Positions 1 through 5,142 of a stretch of 6,064 bases of DNA are shown here, in pieces (position 1 is the stretch's first letter; each line of letters opens with the position of its first letter). The notes beneath the pieces were generated by a model. That model searched no databases. It was not told where the DNA came from and saw only the letters and a list, made by a program, of their open reading frames with translations. Source of the DNA: an uncultured Oscillospiraceae bacterium (GTDB taxonomy: Bacteria > Bacillota_A > Clostridia > Oscillospirales > Oscillospiraceae); NCBI GenBank assembly GCA_934561335.1, contig CAKTGD010000099.1, positions 1 to 6,064 on the forward strand. The letters run 5' to 3'. A program made the translations under genes and the position numbers.

Positions 1-695
1 AGCTTGAGGTGATCCGGGGGATCGACACCACCATACGAAGAGGCGAGGTTGTGGTGGTCATCGGGCCATCCGGCTCCGGTAAGTCCACCTTTATCCGATG
101 CCTGAATCTGCTGGAGATCCCTACCGGCGGCAGCATCCTGTTCGAAGGCGAGAACATCACCGGCAAGGGCTATGACATCCACAAGCACCGGGAAAAGGTG
201 GGCATGGTGTTTCAGCAGTTCAACCTGTTCAACAACCTGACCGTGCTGGAGAATATTACCATCTCTTTGAGAAAGGTGAAAAAAATCGACCCGGCTGCGG
301 CGGAGGAAAAGGCGTTTGGCCTGCTGCGGCGCGTGGGTCTGGCGGATAAGGCAGGGGCCTATCCCGCCCAATTGTCCGGCGGACAGAAGCAGCGCATTGC
401 CATTGTCCGCGCCATGGCCATGGAGCCGGATGTGATGCTCTTTGATGAGCCTACCTCGGCGCTGGATCCGGAGATGGTGGGTGAGGTGCTTGCTGTGATC
501 CGGGATCTTGCCGGGGAGGGTGTTACCATGGTGGTGGTGACCCACGAAATGGCCTTTGCCCAGAAGGTGGGCACACGGATCCTGTTTATGGACGGCGGCG
601 TTATCGCCGAGGAGGGGACGCCGCAGGAGGTGTTCGGAGCGCCGCAGAACGACAGGACAAAGGATTTCCTGTCCAAAGTAATTCATACGATCTGA
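1..695 (+). CDS. Amino acid ABC transporter ATP-binding protein (5' partial)
   Basis: This is the cytoplasmic ATPase of a polar amino acid ABC importer (GlnQ/ArtP/HisP-like); it powers uptake through a membrane permease fed by a binding protein. Numbering from the GTG at 9, the sequence shows Walker [10 protein letters not shown] (19-27), a Q-loop VFQQFNLF (67-74), the signature LSGGQ (122-126), Walker B VMLFDEP (142-148), a D-loop SALD (150-153) and the switch histidine in VVTHE (H179). All catalytic elements are intact. The GTG at 9 is probably not the start: the frame stays open to the window edge, the residues before it (L-E) fit the usual family N-terminus, and known members are about 240-250 residues long, so roughly 12-20 residues lie outside the window. 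The matching solute-binding protein is two genes downstream. The permease is absent and probably lies upstream. Substrate class is inferred from family resemblance and the neighbouring family 3 binding protein. Confidence 0.95.
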   Translation, partial: LEVIRGIDTTIRRGEVVVVIGPSGSGKSTFIRCLNLLEIPTGGSILFEGENITGKGYDIHKHREKVGMVFQQFNLFNNLTVLENITISLRKVKKIDPAAAEEKAFGLLRRVGLADKAGAYPAQLSGGQKQRIAIVRAMAMEPDVMLFDEPTSALDPEMVGEVLAVIRDLAGEGVTMVVVTHEMAFAQKVGTRILFMDGGVIAEEGTPQEVFGAPQNDRTKDFLSKVIHTI

Positions 696-701
696 AATTT
701 G

Positions 702-730
702 CCGTCCCTGTGACGGAGAGAATGATTCTC
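702..730 (+). other. Two small adjacent inverted repeats before the cyclodeaminase-like gene
   Basis: The 48-bp gap between the ATPase and the next gene holds CCGTC (702-706) pairing with GACGG (712-716) across a 5-nt loop, followed by the palindrome GAGAAT-G-ATTCTC (718-730) directly before the AGGAGG ribosome binding site (731-736). Neither is followed by a T-run, so this is not a terminator. It could be a weak RNA-processing or stability element, or chance. Confidence 0.3.
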
Positions 731-743
731 AGGAGGAAAAAAT

Positions 744-1772
744 ATGTTAGGCACCATCAATCCCGAAATTTTGTTTTTGCAGCAGGAGGATCAGATCAAA
801 GCCGGTCTGCTGGATATGAAGATGATTCTGAAGATCACCGAGGAGACCTATAAGATGCTGGGCAAGGGGCAGATCCAGAACCCGCCCAAGGTACATCTGG
901 GGATCCCCGAGGGGTCTGAGTGGAGCTCCTTCTTTAACACCATGCCCTGCCACATTGGCGGTGAGCTCAACATTGCAGGGATCAAATGGGCGGCGGAATC
1001 CAAGAAGAATGCCGTCACGCCCGGCATTCCCTACGGCATCGACATCTCTATCCTCAGCGACCCGGAGACGGTGCTGCCGTTCTGTATTCTGGACGGCACC
1101 ATTATCACCGCCATGCGGACCTCTGCTGTGGCGGGTGTGCAGGCGAAATACTGCGCGCCTGCGGATACGGATACTGCCACGCTCATCGGCGCCGGCGTGA
1201 TCGGCAGAACCATGGTCATGGCGATCTGTGAGGCAATCCCTACGGTCAAGACCATCTATCTTTGTGATCTGGATCTGGAGAAAGCCAAGCAGGTGGCGGA
1301 GGAGGCCGGGGAGAAGTATGATGTGACCATCATTCCCACCGCCGACAGCAAGGCCGCGGCGGCCAAGTCACAGCTGATCGTGGGGGAGACCACCGCCAGA
1401 ACGCCTTTTATCGACAAGGATTGGGTGAAGCCCCACAGCGCAATTGTCTGCGTTTCCAACGAGGCTACCACGGACATTGTGAAGATGGCCGACGTCAATG
1501 TGGTGGACTACTGGAAGCAGATGGTCACCTTTAAGAACAAGGCCATCACGCAGGTGTTTGACGAGGGCGGAATCACCAAGGAGGACATTCTGGAAACCAG
1601 TGATCTGGTGCTGGGGAAGCCGTGCAGAACATCGGACGAGCAGTTTATCTACGCCTGCTCGCTGGGGCTGGGCGCACTGGACATCACAGTGGCGTATGCC
1701 CTTTATCAAAACGCGGTGAAGCTGGGCATCGGCACCAAGCTCAAGATGTGGGATAAGCCCCTGTGGGAGTAA
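744..1772 (+). CDS. Ornithine cyclodeaminase / mu-crystallin family protein
   Basis: This is a cytoplasmic NAD(P)-dependent enzyme of the ornithine cyclodeaminase/mu-crystallin superfamily, whose members deaminate ornithine to proline, or oxidise or reduce amino and imino acids. The 342 residues are normal for the family. The Rossmann motif GAGVIGR is at 149-155. K81 (in IKWAAE) and R125 (in AMRTSAVAGVQAKY) fit the substrate-carboxylate Lys and Arg of the classical enzymes. The loop that normally reads roughly VG(G/A)DxPGKxEL, carrying the catalytic Asp, here reads VSNEATTDI (237-245), so ornithine cyclodeaminase activity should not be assumed. The C-terminal GKPCRTSDE and GIGTKLKMWDKPL stretches resemble, from memory, proteins that databases name tyramine oxidase subunit B; that name is unreliable here. 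AGGAGG at 731-736, 7 nt before the ATG, supports the start. It sits between the ATPase and binding protein of one importer, so its substrate may be the imported amino acid or a derivative. Confidence 0.9.
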   Translation: MLGTINPEILFLQQEDQIKAGLLDMKMILKITEETYKMLGKGQIQNPPKVHLGIPEGSEWSSFFNTMPCHIGGELNIAGIKWAAESKKNAVTPGIPYGIDISILSDPETVLPFCILDGTIITAMRTSAVAGVQAKYCAPADTDTATLIGAGVIGRTMVMAICEAIPTVKTIYLCDLDLEKAKQVAEEAGEKYDVTIIPTADSKAAAAKSQLIVGETTARTPFIDKDWVKPHSAIVCVSNEATTDIVKMADVNVVDYWKQMVTFKNKAITQVFDEGGITKEDILETSDLVLGKPCRTSDEQFIYACSLGLGALDITVAYALYQNAVKLGIGTKLKMWDKPLWE

Positions 1773-1809
1773 GCGATACGTTGGGAAACTGAAAAGGAGA
1801 ACGGACAAG

Positions 1810-2622
1810 ATGAAAAAAATCATTGCATGTATGCTGGCGGCCGTAATGCTTCTGTCTCTGGCGGCCTGCGGCGGCAAGGGAGCCTCTGACGCGGCGGCCT
1901 CTGCCGTTGATAAGATCAAGGAAAAAGGCCAGCTGGTGGTGGGTACCTCCGCCGATTATCCCCCCTATGAATTCCACACCGAAATCGACGGTAAGGATAC
2001 CATTGTCGGATTTGATATCGCCATAGCGCAGGCCATTGCCGACAAGCTGGGCGTCAAGCTGAAGGTGGTGGATATGTCCTTTGACAATCTGCTGATGAGC
2101 CTCTCGCAGGGAGAATTTGACCTGGTGATCGCCGGGCTGACCGCCGATGACAAGCGGCGGGAGAGCGCCGACTTCTCCGAGCCGTATCTGGAGTCCAAGA
2201 ATCTGATCCTTGTAAAGGCGGAGAATGCCGGGAAGTACACCTCGATCGAGGATCTTATGGGCGCCAAGGGCGGCGCGCAGACCGGCGCGAAGCCCTACGA
2301 CTACTGTCAGACCTACTGCGGCGCGGACAATACCGTGGGTCTTGCCAAGGTGCAGGATCTGGTGATGGAGCTGGAGGCCGGCAAGCTGGATGTGGTGTTT
2401 CTGGACTATATGACCGTGCTCTCCTATGCCGATGCCAAGGAGGATCTGGCGGTGCTGGATGTGAACATCCCGGTTACCAGCGAGGGGTATTCCATTGCGG
2501 CGCAGAAGGGCAACACTGAGCTGGTGGATTTTGTGAACGGCGTTTTGCAGGAGCTGAAGGATAGCGGCCAGATCGAACAGTTTATCGTTGAAGCCAAAGC
2601 GTTGGAAAATACGGAGGAGTGA
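1810..2622 (+). CDS. Amino acid ABC transporter substrate-binding lipoprotein
   Basis: This is an extracellular, lipid-anchored family 3 solute-binding protein (SBP_bac_3) that captures an amino acid and hands it to the ABC permease. The N-terminus has charged KK, a hydrophobic core and the lipobox LAAC, giving lipidation at Cys20. The mature protein begins with a short Gly/Ala/Ser linker and the domain starts near residue 38 (GQLVVGTSADYPPYEF). Family hallmarks are GFDIAIAQAIADKLG (67-81), TADDKRRESADFSEPY (111-126), where R116 is the likely ligand-carboxylate Arg, and LDVVFLD (193-199), where D199 is the likely amino-group ligand. Length (270) is normal. An unusual C-x3-C (Cys166, Cys170) lies in the second lobe. 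AGGAGA at 1795-1800, 9 nt before the ATG, supports the start. It lies 37 bp after the cyclodeaminase-like gene and 6 bp before the aminotransferase, in the same operon as the ATPase. The exact ligand cannot be told. Confidence 0.95.
   Translation: MKKIIACMLAAVMLLSLAACGGKGASDAAASAVDKIKEKGQLVVGTSADYPPYEFHTEIDGKDTIVGFDIAIAQAIADKLGVKLKVVDMSFDNLLMSLSQGEFDLVIAGLTADDKRRESADFSEPYLESKNLILVKAENAGKYTSIEDLMGAKGGAQTGAKPYDYCQTYCGADNTVGLAKVQDLVMELEAGKLDVVFLDYMTVLSYADAKEDLAVLDVNIPVTSEGYSIAAQKGNTELVDFVNGVLQELKDSGQIEQFIVEAKALENTEE
2613..2619 (+). promoter_or_regulatory. Ribosome binding site inside the end of the binding-protein gene
   Basis: GGAGGAG at 2613-2619 lies in the last codons of the solute-binding protein gene, abutting its TGA (2620-2622), and is 9 nt before the ATG at 2629. 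With only 6 bp between the genes, this points to translational coupling and supports the ATG at 2629 as the aminotransferase start. Confidence 0.75.
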
Positions 2623-2628
2623 TAGAAT

Positions 2629-3810
2629 ATGCCTCAGTTGAGCCGGCGGGTCGGCGGTTTCACCGACTCGGTCATCAGGAGAATGACGCGCATCAGCGAC
2701 GAAACACCGGGCTGCATCAATCTCTCGCAGGGGTTTCCGGATTTTGACCCGCCGCAGGTTGTGCTGGACGCCATGAAGCAGATGTCCGGCGGCGGAGCGC
2801 AGCACCAGTATCCGGTCACATTCGGCTCGGAGAATCTGCGCAGGTGCATTGCGGAGAAGTATTCCCCCCGGATCGGCCGCCGGCTGGACCCGGAGGAGGA
2901 GATCATCGTGACCTGCGGCGGCACCGAGGCGATGATGGCGGCCATGCTGTCCATCTGTGATCCCGGCGACAAGGTGATCGTGTTCTCCCCGTTTTACGAA
3001 AACTATGGAACGGACGCGATCCTCAGCGGCGCGGAGCCGCTCTATGTACCGCTGGTTCCGCCTGACTATCAGTTTGACCCGGAAGTGCTGGAGAACGCCT
3101 TCCGGCAGGGCGCCAAGGCTATCATCGTCTGCAATCCGTCCAATCCCTGCGGCAAGGTATTCACAAGGGAGGAGCTGACGATGATCGAGTCGCTGGCGGA
3201 GAAATACGACGCCTTTGTGGTGACAGACGAGGTCTATGAGCATATTGTGTTTCCACCCTATACCCATGTGATGGCGGCCTCTCTGCCCGGCGCGTATGAA
3301 CGCACGATCACCTGCAACTCTCTGTCCAAAACCTTTTCGATCACCGGCTGGCGTATCGGCTTTGCAATCGCGCCTGCGGAGGTGGCGGAGTGTATCAAGA
3401 AGGTACACGATTTTCTGACTATCGGTGCGCCTGCCCCGCTGCAGGAGGCTGTCTGCGCCGGGTTTACACTGGATGAGCGCTATTATGCGGATATGCTGGA
3501 GACATACGGGCGCAAGCGGGCGCTATTTTGCGAAGGTCTGGATGAGATCGGCCTGCCGCACTCGGTACCGCAGGGCTCCTACTTTGTCATGGTGGACATC
3601 TCGGGCTTTTTAAGTAAGGAGAAGTTTATGGGGTGGACGGATCTGCAATTCTGCGAGTGGATGGCCAGAGAGATCGGCGTGGCGGCTGTTCCCGGCTCCA
3701 GCTTTTTCGCCGAACCGGTGAACCACCTGATCCGCCTGCATTTTGCCAGAAGTGAGGGATCCCTTCAGGAGGCCATCGACAGAATGAAGCGGCTGAAAGC
3801 GTTCCTGTGA
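2629..3810 (+). CDS. PLP-dependent aminotransferase, class I/II (kynurenine/glutamine transaminase type)
   Basis: This is a cytoplasmic fold-type I aminotransferase that moves an amino group from an amino acid to a 2-oxo acid. At 393 residues it is full length. Motifs in order are NLSQGFPDFDPP (31-42), typical of kynurenine aminotransferase, glutamine transaminase K and YbdL-like enzymes; CGGTEAM (96-102), which binds the cofactor phosphate; PFYENY (121-126), with Y123 placed to stack on PLP; NPSNPCGK (169-176), with N172; TDEVYEH (199-205), with D200 and Y203; and SLSKTFSITGWRIGF (231-245), with Schiff-base lysine K234 and phosphate-binding R242. R369 in HLIRLHFAR is the expected substrate-carboxylate Arg. 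All catalytic residues are present. It is the last gene of the amino acid transport operon, followed 32 bp later by a terminator. Specificity is not predictable; aromatic, methionine, glutamine or sulfur amino acids are typical of this subgroup. Confidence 0.95.
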   Translation: MPQLSRRVGGFTDSVIRRMTRISDETPGCINLSQGFPDFDPPQVVLDAMKQMSGGGAQHQYPVTFGSENLRRCIAEKYSPRIGRRLDPEEEIIVTCGGTEAMMAAMLSICDPGDKVIVFSPFYENYGTDAILSGAEPLYVPLVPPDYQFDPEVLENAFRQGAKAIIVCNPSNPCGKVFTREELTMIESLAEKYDAFVVTDEVYEHIVFPPYTHVMAASLPGAYERTITCNSLSKTFSITGWRIGFAIAPAEVAECIKKVHDFLTIGAPAPLQEAVCAGFTLDERYYADMLETYGRKRALFCEGLDEIGLPHSVPQGSYFVMVDISGFLSKEKFMGWTDLQFCEWMAREIGVAAVPGSSFFAEPVNHLIRLHFARSEGSLQEAIDRMKRLKAFL

Positions 3811-3842
3811 GCGACAGAGCCTTGCGCGGCGCAATTGAACAA

Positions 3843-3878
3843 CAAGCTCCCGGCTTGATGGCCGGGAGCTTGCGTTTT
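3843..3878 (+). terminator. Rho-independent terminator of the amino acid operon
   Basis: A perfect 12-bp stem, CAAGCTCCCGGC (3843-3854) with GCCGGGAGCTTG (3861-3872), closes a 6-nt loop and is followed by CG and TTTT (3875-3878). It lies 32 bp after the aminotransferase stop. The stem is strong but the T-run is short, so some readthrough is possible. Confidence 0.8.
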
Positions 3879-3898
3879 ACCGGGAAGCATGGTAGAAT
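3870..3898 (+). promoter_or_regulatory. Putative sigma-A promoter with extended -10
   Basis: TTGCGT (3870-3875) and TAGAAT (3893-3898) are separated by 17 bp. The -10 is preceded by TGG (3890-3892), an extended -10 TGn element that can offset the weak -35 (three of six consensus bases). It lies 45 bp before the ATG at 3944 and would drive the small membrane protein and the MmcQ/YjbR gene. The -35 overlaps the right arm of the preceding terminator stem. Identified by eye only. Confidence 0.5.
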
Positions 3899-3943
3899 GA
3901 CAGAAAGGCAGAGGGCAAAGCGGGGCTTGGGAGGCGGCGTAAT

Positions 3944-4195
3944 ATGCAGAGAATAAAAGAGTGGTTCTTTTCGGAAAAAGGAATGAATTTTATAAATGTG
4001 CTGTTCTTTCTTTCTGTGATTTTCCGGGGGAGCGGGCTGGCGATTGCTGCTCAAGCTGCGTGGATCGTATATCTTTCGTTCTGTATCAAGCGGACCAAAT
4101 CGAAGAGCCTGAAGGTGGTCTATTTCGTGTTTGTGGGGATTGCATCGATTATGATCTGCGCAAACTTGTACTTTTTACGGATGAGAGCCAACTGA
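3944..4195 (+). CDS. Small hydrophobic membrane protein of unknown function
   Basis: I do not recognise a named family. The 83-residue product has a short amphipathic or charged N-terminus (MQRIKEWFFSEKGM), hydrophobic stretches at about 15-27 and 29-48, a basic loop KRTKSKSLK (49-57) and a hydrophobic segment at about 58-78 that ends in RMR. This suggests two or three membrane spans. There is no lipobox or convincing cleavage site. GGGAGG at 3929-3934, 9 nt before the ATG, makes translation likely, and the putative promoter upstream fits. It looks richer in AT and Phe than its neighbours, as expected from its membrane composition. The MmcQ/YjbR start is 39 bp downstream and no terminator intervenes, so the two are probably co-transcribed. 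An overlapping ORF of similar length in another frame (3961-4221) lacks the hydrophobic pattern and is taken as a shadow. Confidence 0.65.
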   Translation: MQRIKEWFFSEKGMNFINVLFFLSVIFRGSGLAIAAQAAWIVYLSFCIKRTKSKSLKVVYFVFVGIASIMICANLYFLRMRAN

Positions 4196-4220
4196 TGAGG
4201 CGCCTTTCATCGCGGTCTTG

Positions 4221-4225
4221 AGGAG
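4221..4225 (+). promoter_or_regulatory. Ribosome binding site that decides the MmcQ/YjbR start
   Basis: AGGAG (4221-4225) directly abuts the ATG at 4226, leaving no spacer, but is 9 nt before the in-frame GTG at 4235. The GTG is therefore the likelier initiation codon. Confidence 0.7.
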
Positions 4226-4234
4226 ATGACGGCT

Positions 4235-4615
4235 GTGACCCGGGCGGAACTGGTAGCGTATATTTTTGACAATTACAGCACGGAGCCGGACTATCCGTGG
4301 CACCGCACACCAAATCACGCGGTATTCCGACACAGCGGAAACCGGAAGTGGTTTGCTCTCGTTCTGGATGTGCCGCGGTGTAAGTTGGGGCTGCCCGGTG
4401 AGGGAGCGCTGGATGTGGTCAATTTAAAGTGCGATCCGCGCCTGATTGGTGTGCTGCGAGGGGAAACGGGCATATTTCCGGCCTATCACATGAACAAAGA
4501 GTGCTGGATCACCGTGGCGCTGGATGGCGGTGTATCGGATGAACAGATTCGGCTGCTGCTGGATATGAGTTATGAGGCCACCAGACCGAAAATCTGCAAG
4601 GGGATAGGAAAGTAA
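4235..4615 (+). CDS. MmcQ/YjbR family DNA-binding-like protein
   Basis: This belongs to the MmcQ/YjbR (DUF419) family of small cytoplasmic proteins whose fold resembles DNA-binding domains; the cellular role is not established. From the GTG start it is 126 residues, close to the family norm. Conserved features are the N-terminal TRAELVAYI, TEPDYPW (16-22), the W-F-A-L-V core strand (39-43), VNLKCDP (62-68), HMNKECWITVALDG (85-98) and the C-terminal SYEAT (112-116). The GTG is preferred over the ATG at 4226 because of the ribosome binding site spacing and because members usually begin with M-T-R-x-E-L. It is downstream of the small membrane protein and followed by two hairpins. No partner can be deduced from context. 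Family assignment is firm, function is not. Confidence 0.88.
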   Translation: MTRAELVAYIFDNYSTEPDYPWHRTPNHAVFRHSGNRKWFALVLDVPRCKLGLPGEGALDVVNLKCDPRLIGVLRGETGIFPAYHMNKECWITVALDGGVSDEQIRLLLDMSYEATRPKICKGIGK

Positions 4616-4645
4616 GGGCATGGCTGCGGCGGTGAAGCGGGATTG

Positions 4646-4676
4646 AGCAGACGGCGAAACGCCGTCTGCTTTGTAT
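4646..4676 (+). terminator. Rho-independent terminator-like hairpin after the MmcQ/YjbR gene
   Basis: A perfect 11-bp stem, AGCAGACGGCG (4646-4656) with CGCCGTCTGCT (4660-4670), has an AAA loop and is followed by the T-rich but interrupted TTGTATAT. It lies 30 bp after the stop codon. It is a plausible first terminator in a tandem pair. Confidence 0.65.
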
Positions 4677-4685
4677 ATCATATTG

Positions 4686-4728
4686 AAAAGGAAGGCTTCC
4701 GACACTGAGTCGGAAGCCTTCCTTTTTT
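4686..4728. terminator. Bidirectional terminator between convergent genes
   Basis: A perfect 18-bp stem, AAAAGGAAGGCTTCCGAC (4686-4703) with its exact complement (4709-4726), has a 5-nt ACTGA loop. On the + strand the stem runs into six Ts (4723-4728). On the - strand the A-run at 4686-4689 gives four Us. It sits between the MmcQ/YjbR stop (4615) and the Smr-like stop (4737) and can end both transcripts. The right arm is 10 bp from the Smr-like stop codon. Confidence 0.88.
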
Positions 4729-4736
4729 GTACAGGA

Positions 4737-5093
4737 TCAGAATTTGCGGAAAAAGACGAAGGTAACGCCGCGGTTTTCCCGCTCTAAATCGCGGTCGGCG
4801 CGGAGCTGAGGATAGACCTGCATGGCGCGGCGGGCGGTCTCGTCAAAAATGGTGAAGCGTTCGCCGGGCAGATAGGCGGCGATATGCCCCTGCGCCGCAG
4901 CTTCCTCCAAGCGGCGGCGGCTGGCGGTGCGGATACGTCCGCCCTTGCCGGAGGAACCGTAGCCGTGAATCAGCTTCATAAGCGGTGTGTGCATTTTGCG
5001 GGCGGCCTCCAGCTCGGCCTCCAGCCAGCGTATGGCTTGATCGACAGTGGGACGGCCCAGCTCCAGATTCAATTCGCGGATGGTGTTCTTCAT
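4737..5093 (-). CDS. Stand-alone Smr-domain-like protein
   Basis: This is a 118-residue cytoplasmic protein resembling the Smr (small MutS-related) domain, a nucleic-acid binding or nicking module found at the C-terminus of MutS2 and in stand-alone proteins. The evidence is the KLIHGYGSSGKGGRIR block (40-55), which matches the HGxGxGxLR-type core, inside an alpha/beta layout with a helix at about 16-34 (TVDQAIRWLEAELEAARK). The usual N-terminal LDLHG motif is replaced by LNLELGRPTV (8-17). The C-terminus (DETARRAMQVYPQLRADRD, then GVTFVFF) looks specific to a subfamily. The open frame extends upstream to 5339, but that part overlaps the reductase gene and is low-complexity. ATG at 5093 has AGGAG (5100-5104 on the complement) 6 nt before it. 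It follows the reductase by 49 bp on the same strand, probably one operon. Confidence 0.8.
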   Translation of the reverse strand: MKNTIRELNLELGRPTVDQAIRWLEAELEAARKMHTPLMKLIHGYGSSGKGGRIRTASRRRLEEAAAQGHIAAYLPGERFTIFDETARRAMQVYPQLRADRDLERENRGVTFVFFRKF

Positions 5094-5099
5094 GCTGCA

Positions 5100-5104
5100 C
5101 TCCT
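5100..5104 (-). promoter_or_regulatory. Ribosome binding site fixing the Smr-like start
   Basis: On the - strand AGGAG lies 6 nt upstream of the ATG whose first base is 5093. This supports the short 118-residue product over the 200-residue reading frame that would run back into the reductase gene. Confidence 0.75.
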
Positions 5105-5142
5105 GATGGTGACGGGGCGGCGAGGGGGAGGCACTGGATGTA

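Noticed and set aside
696..743. Possible riboswitch or attenuator before the cyclodeaminase-like gene
   Set aside because: The 48-bp gap is too short for a known riboswitch and the inverted repeats are small and lack a T-run.
1368..1919. 183-codon - strand open frame opposite the end of the cyclodeaminase-like gene
   Set aside because: It is a shadow of the + strand gene, with no domain and no upstream signal, and it crosses two convincing genes.
1741..3408. A 555-codon open frame on the - strand opposite the binding protein and aminotransferase genes
   Set aside because: It is rich in His, Arg, Leu and Gly with no recognisable domain. The two + strand genes happen to share a reading frame, so their GC-biased codons leave one long antisense frame open. 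No ribosome binding site was noticed. The + strand genes have complete family motifs.
3626..4054. 142-codon - strand open frame across the operon terminator
   Set aside because: It is low-complexity Pro/Arg/Ser sequence, spans the terminator stem and runs antisense to two supported genes.
5114..5131. G-rich run on the + strand between the reductase and Smr-like genes, a possible G-quadruplex
   Set aside because: Two of the four G-tracts are only GG, so at best a weak two-quartet structure. It is on the non-coding strand and fits general GC richness.
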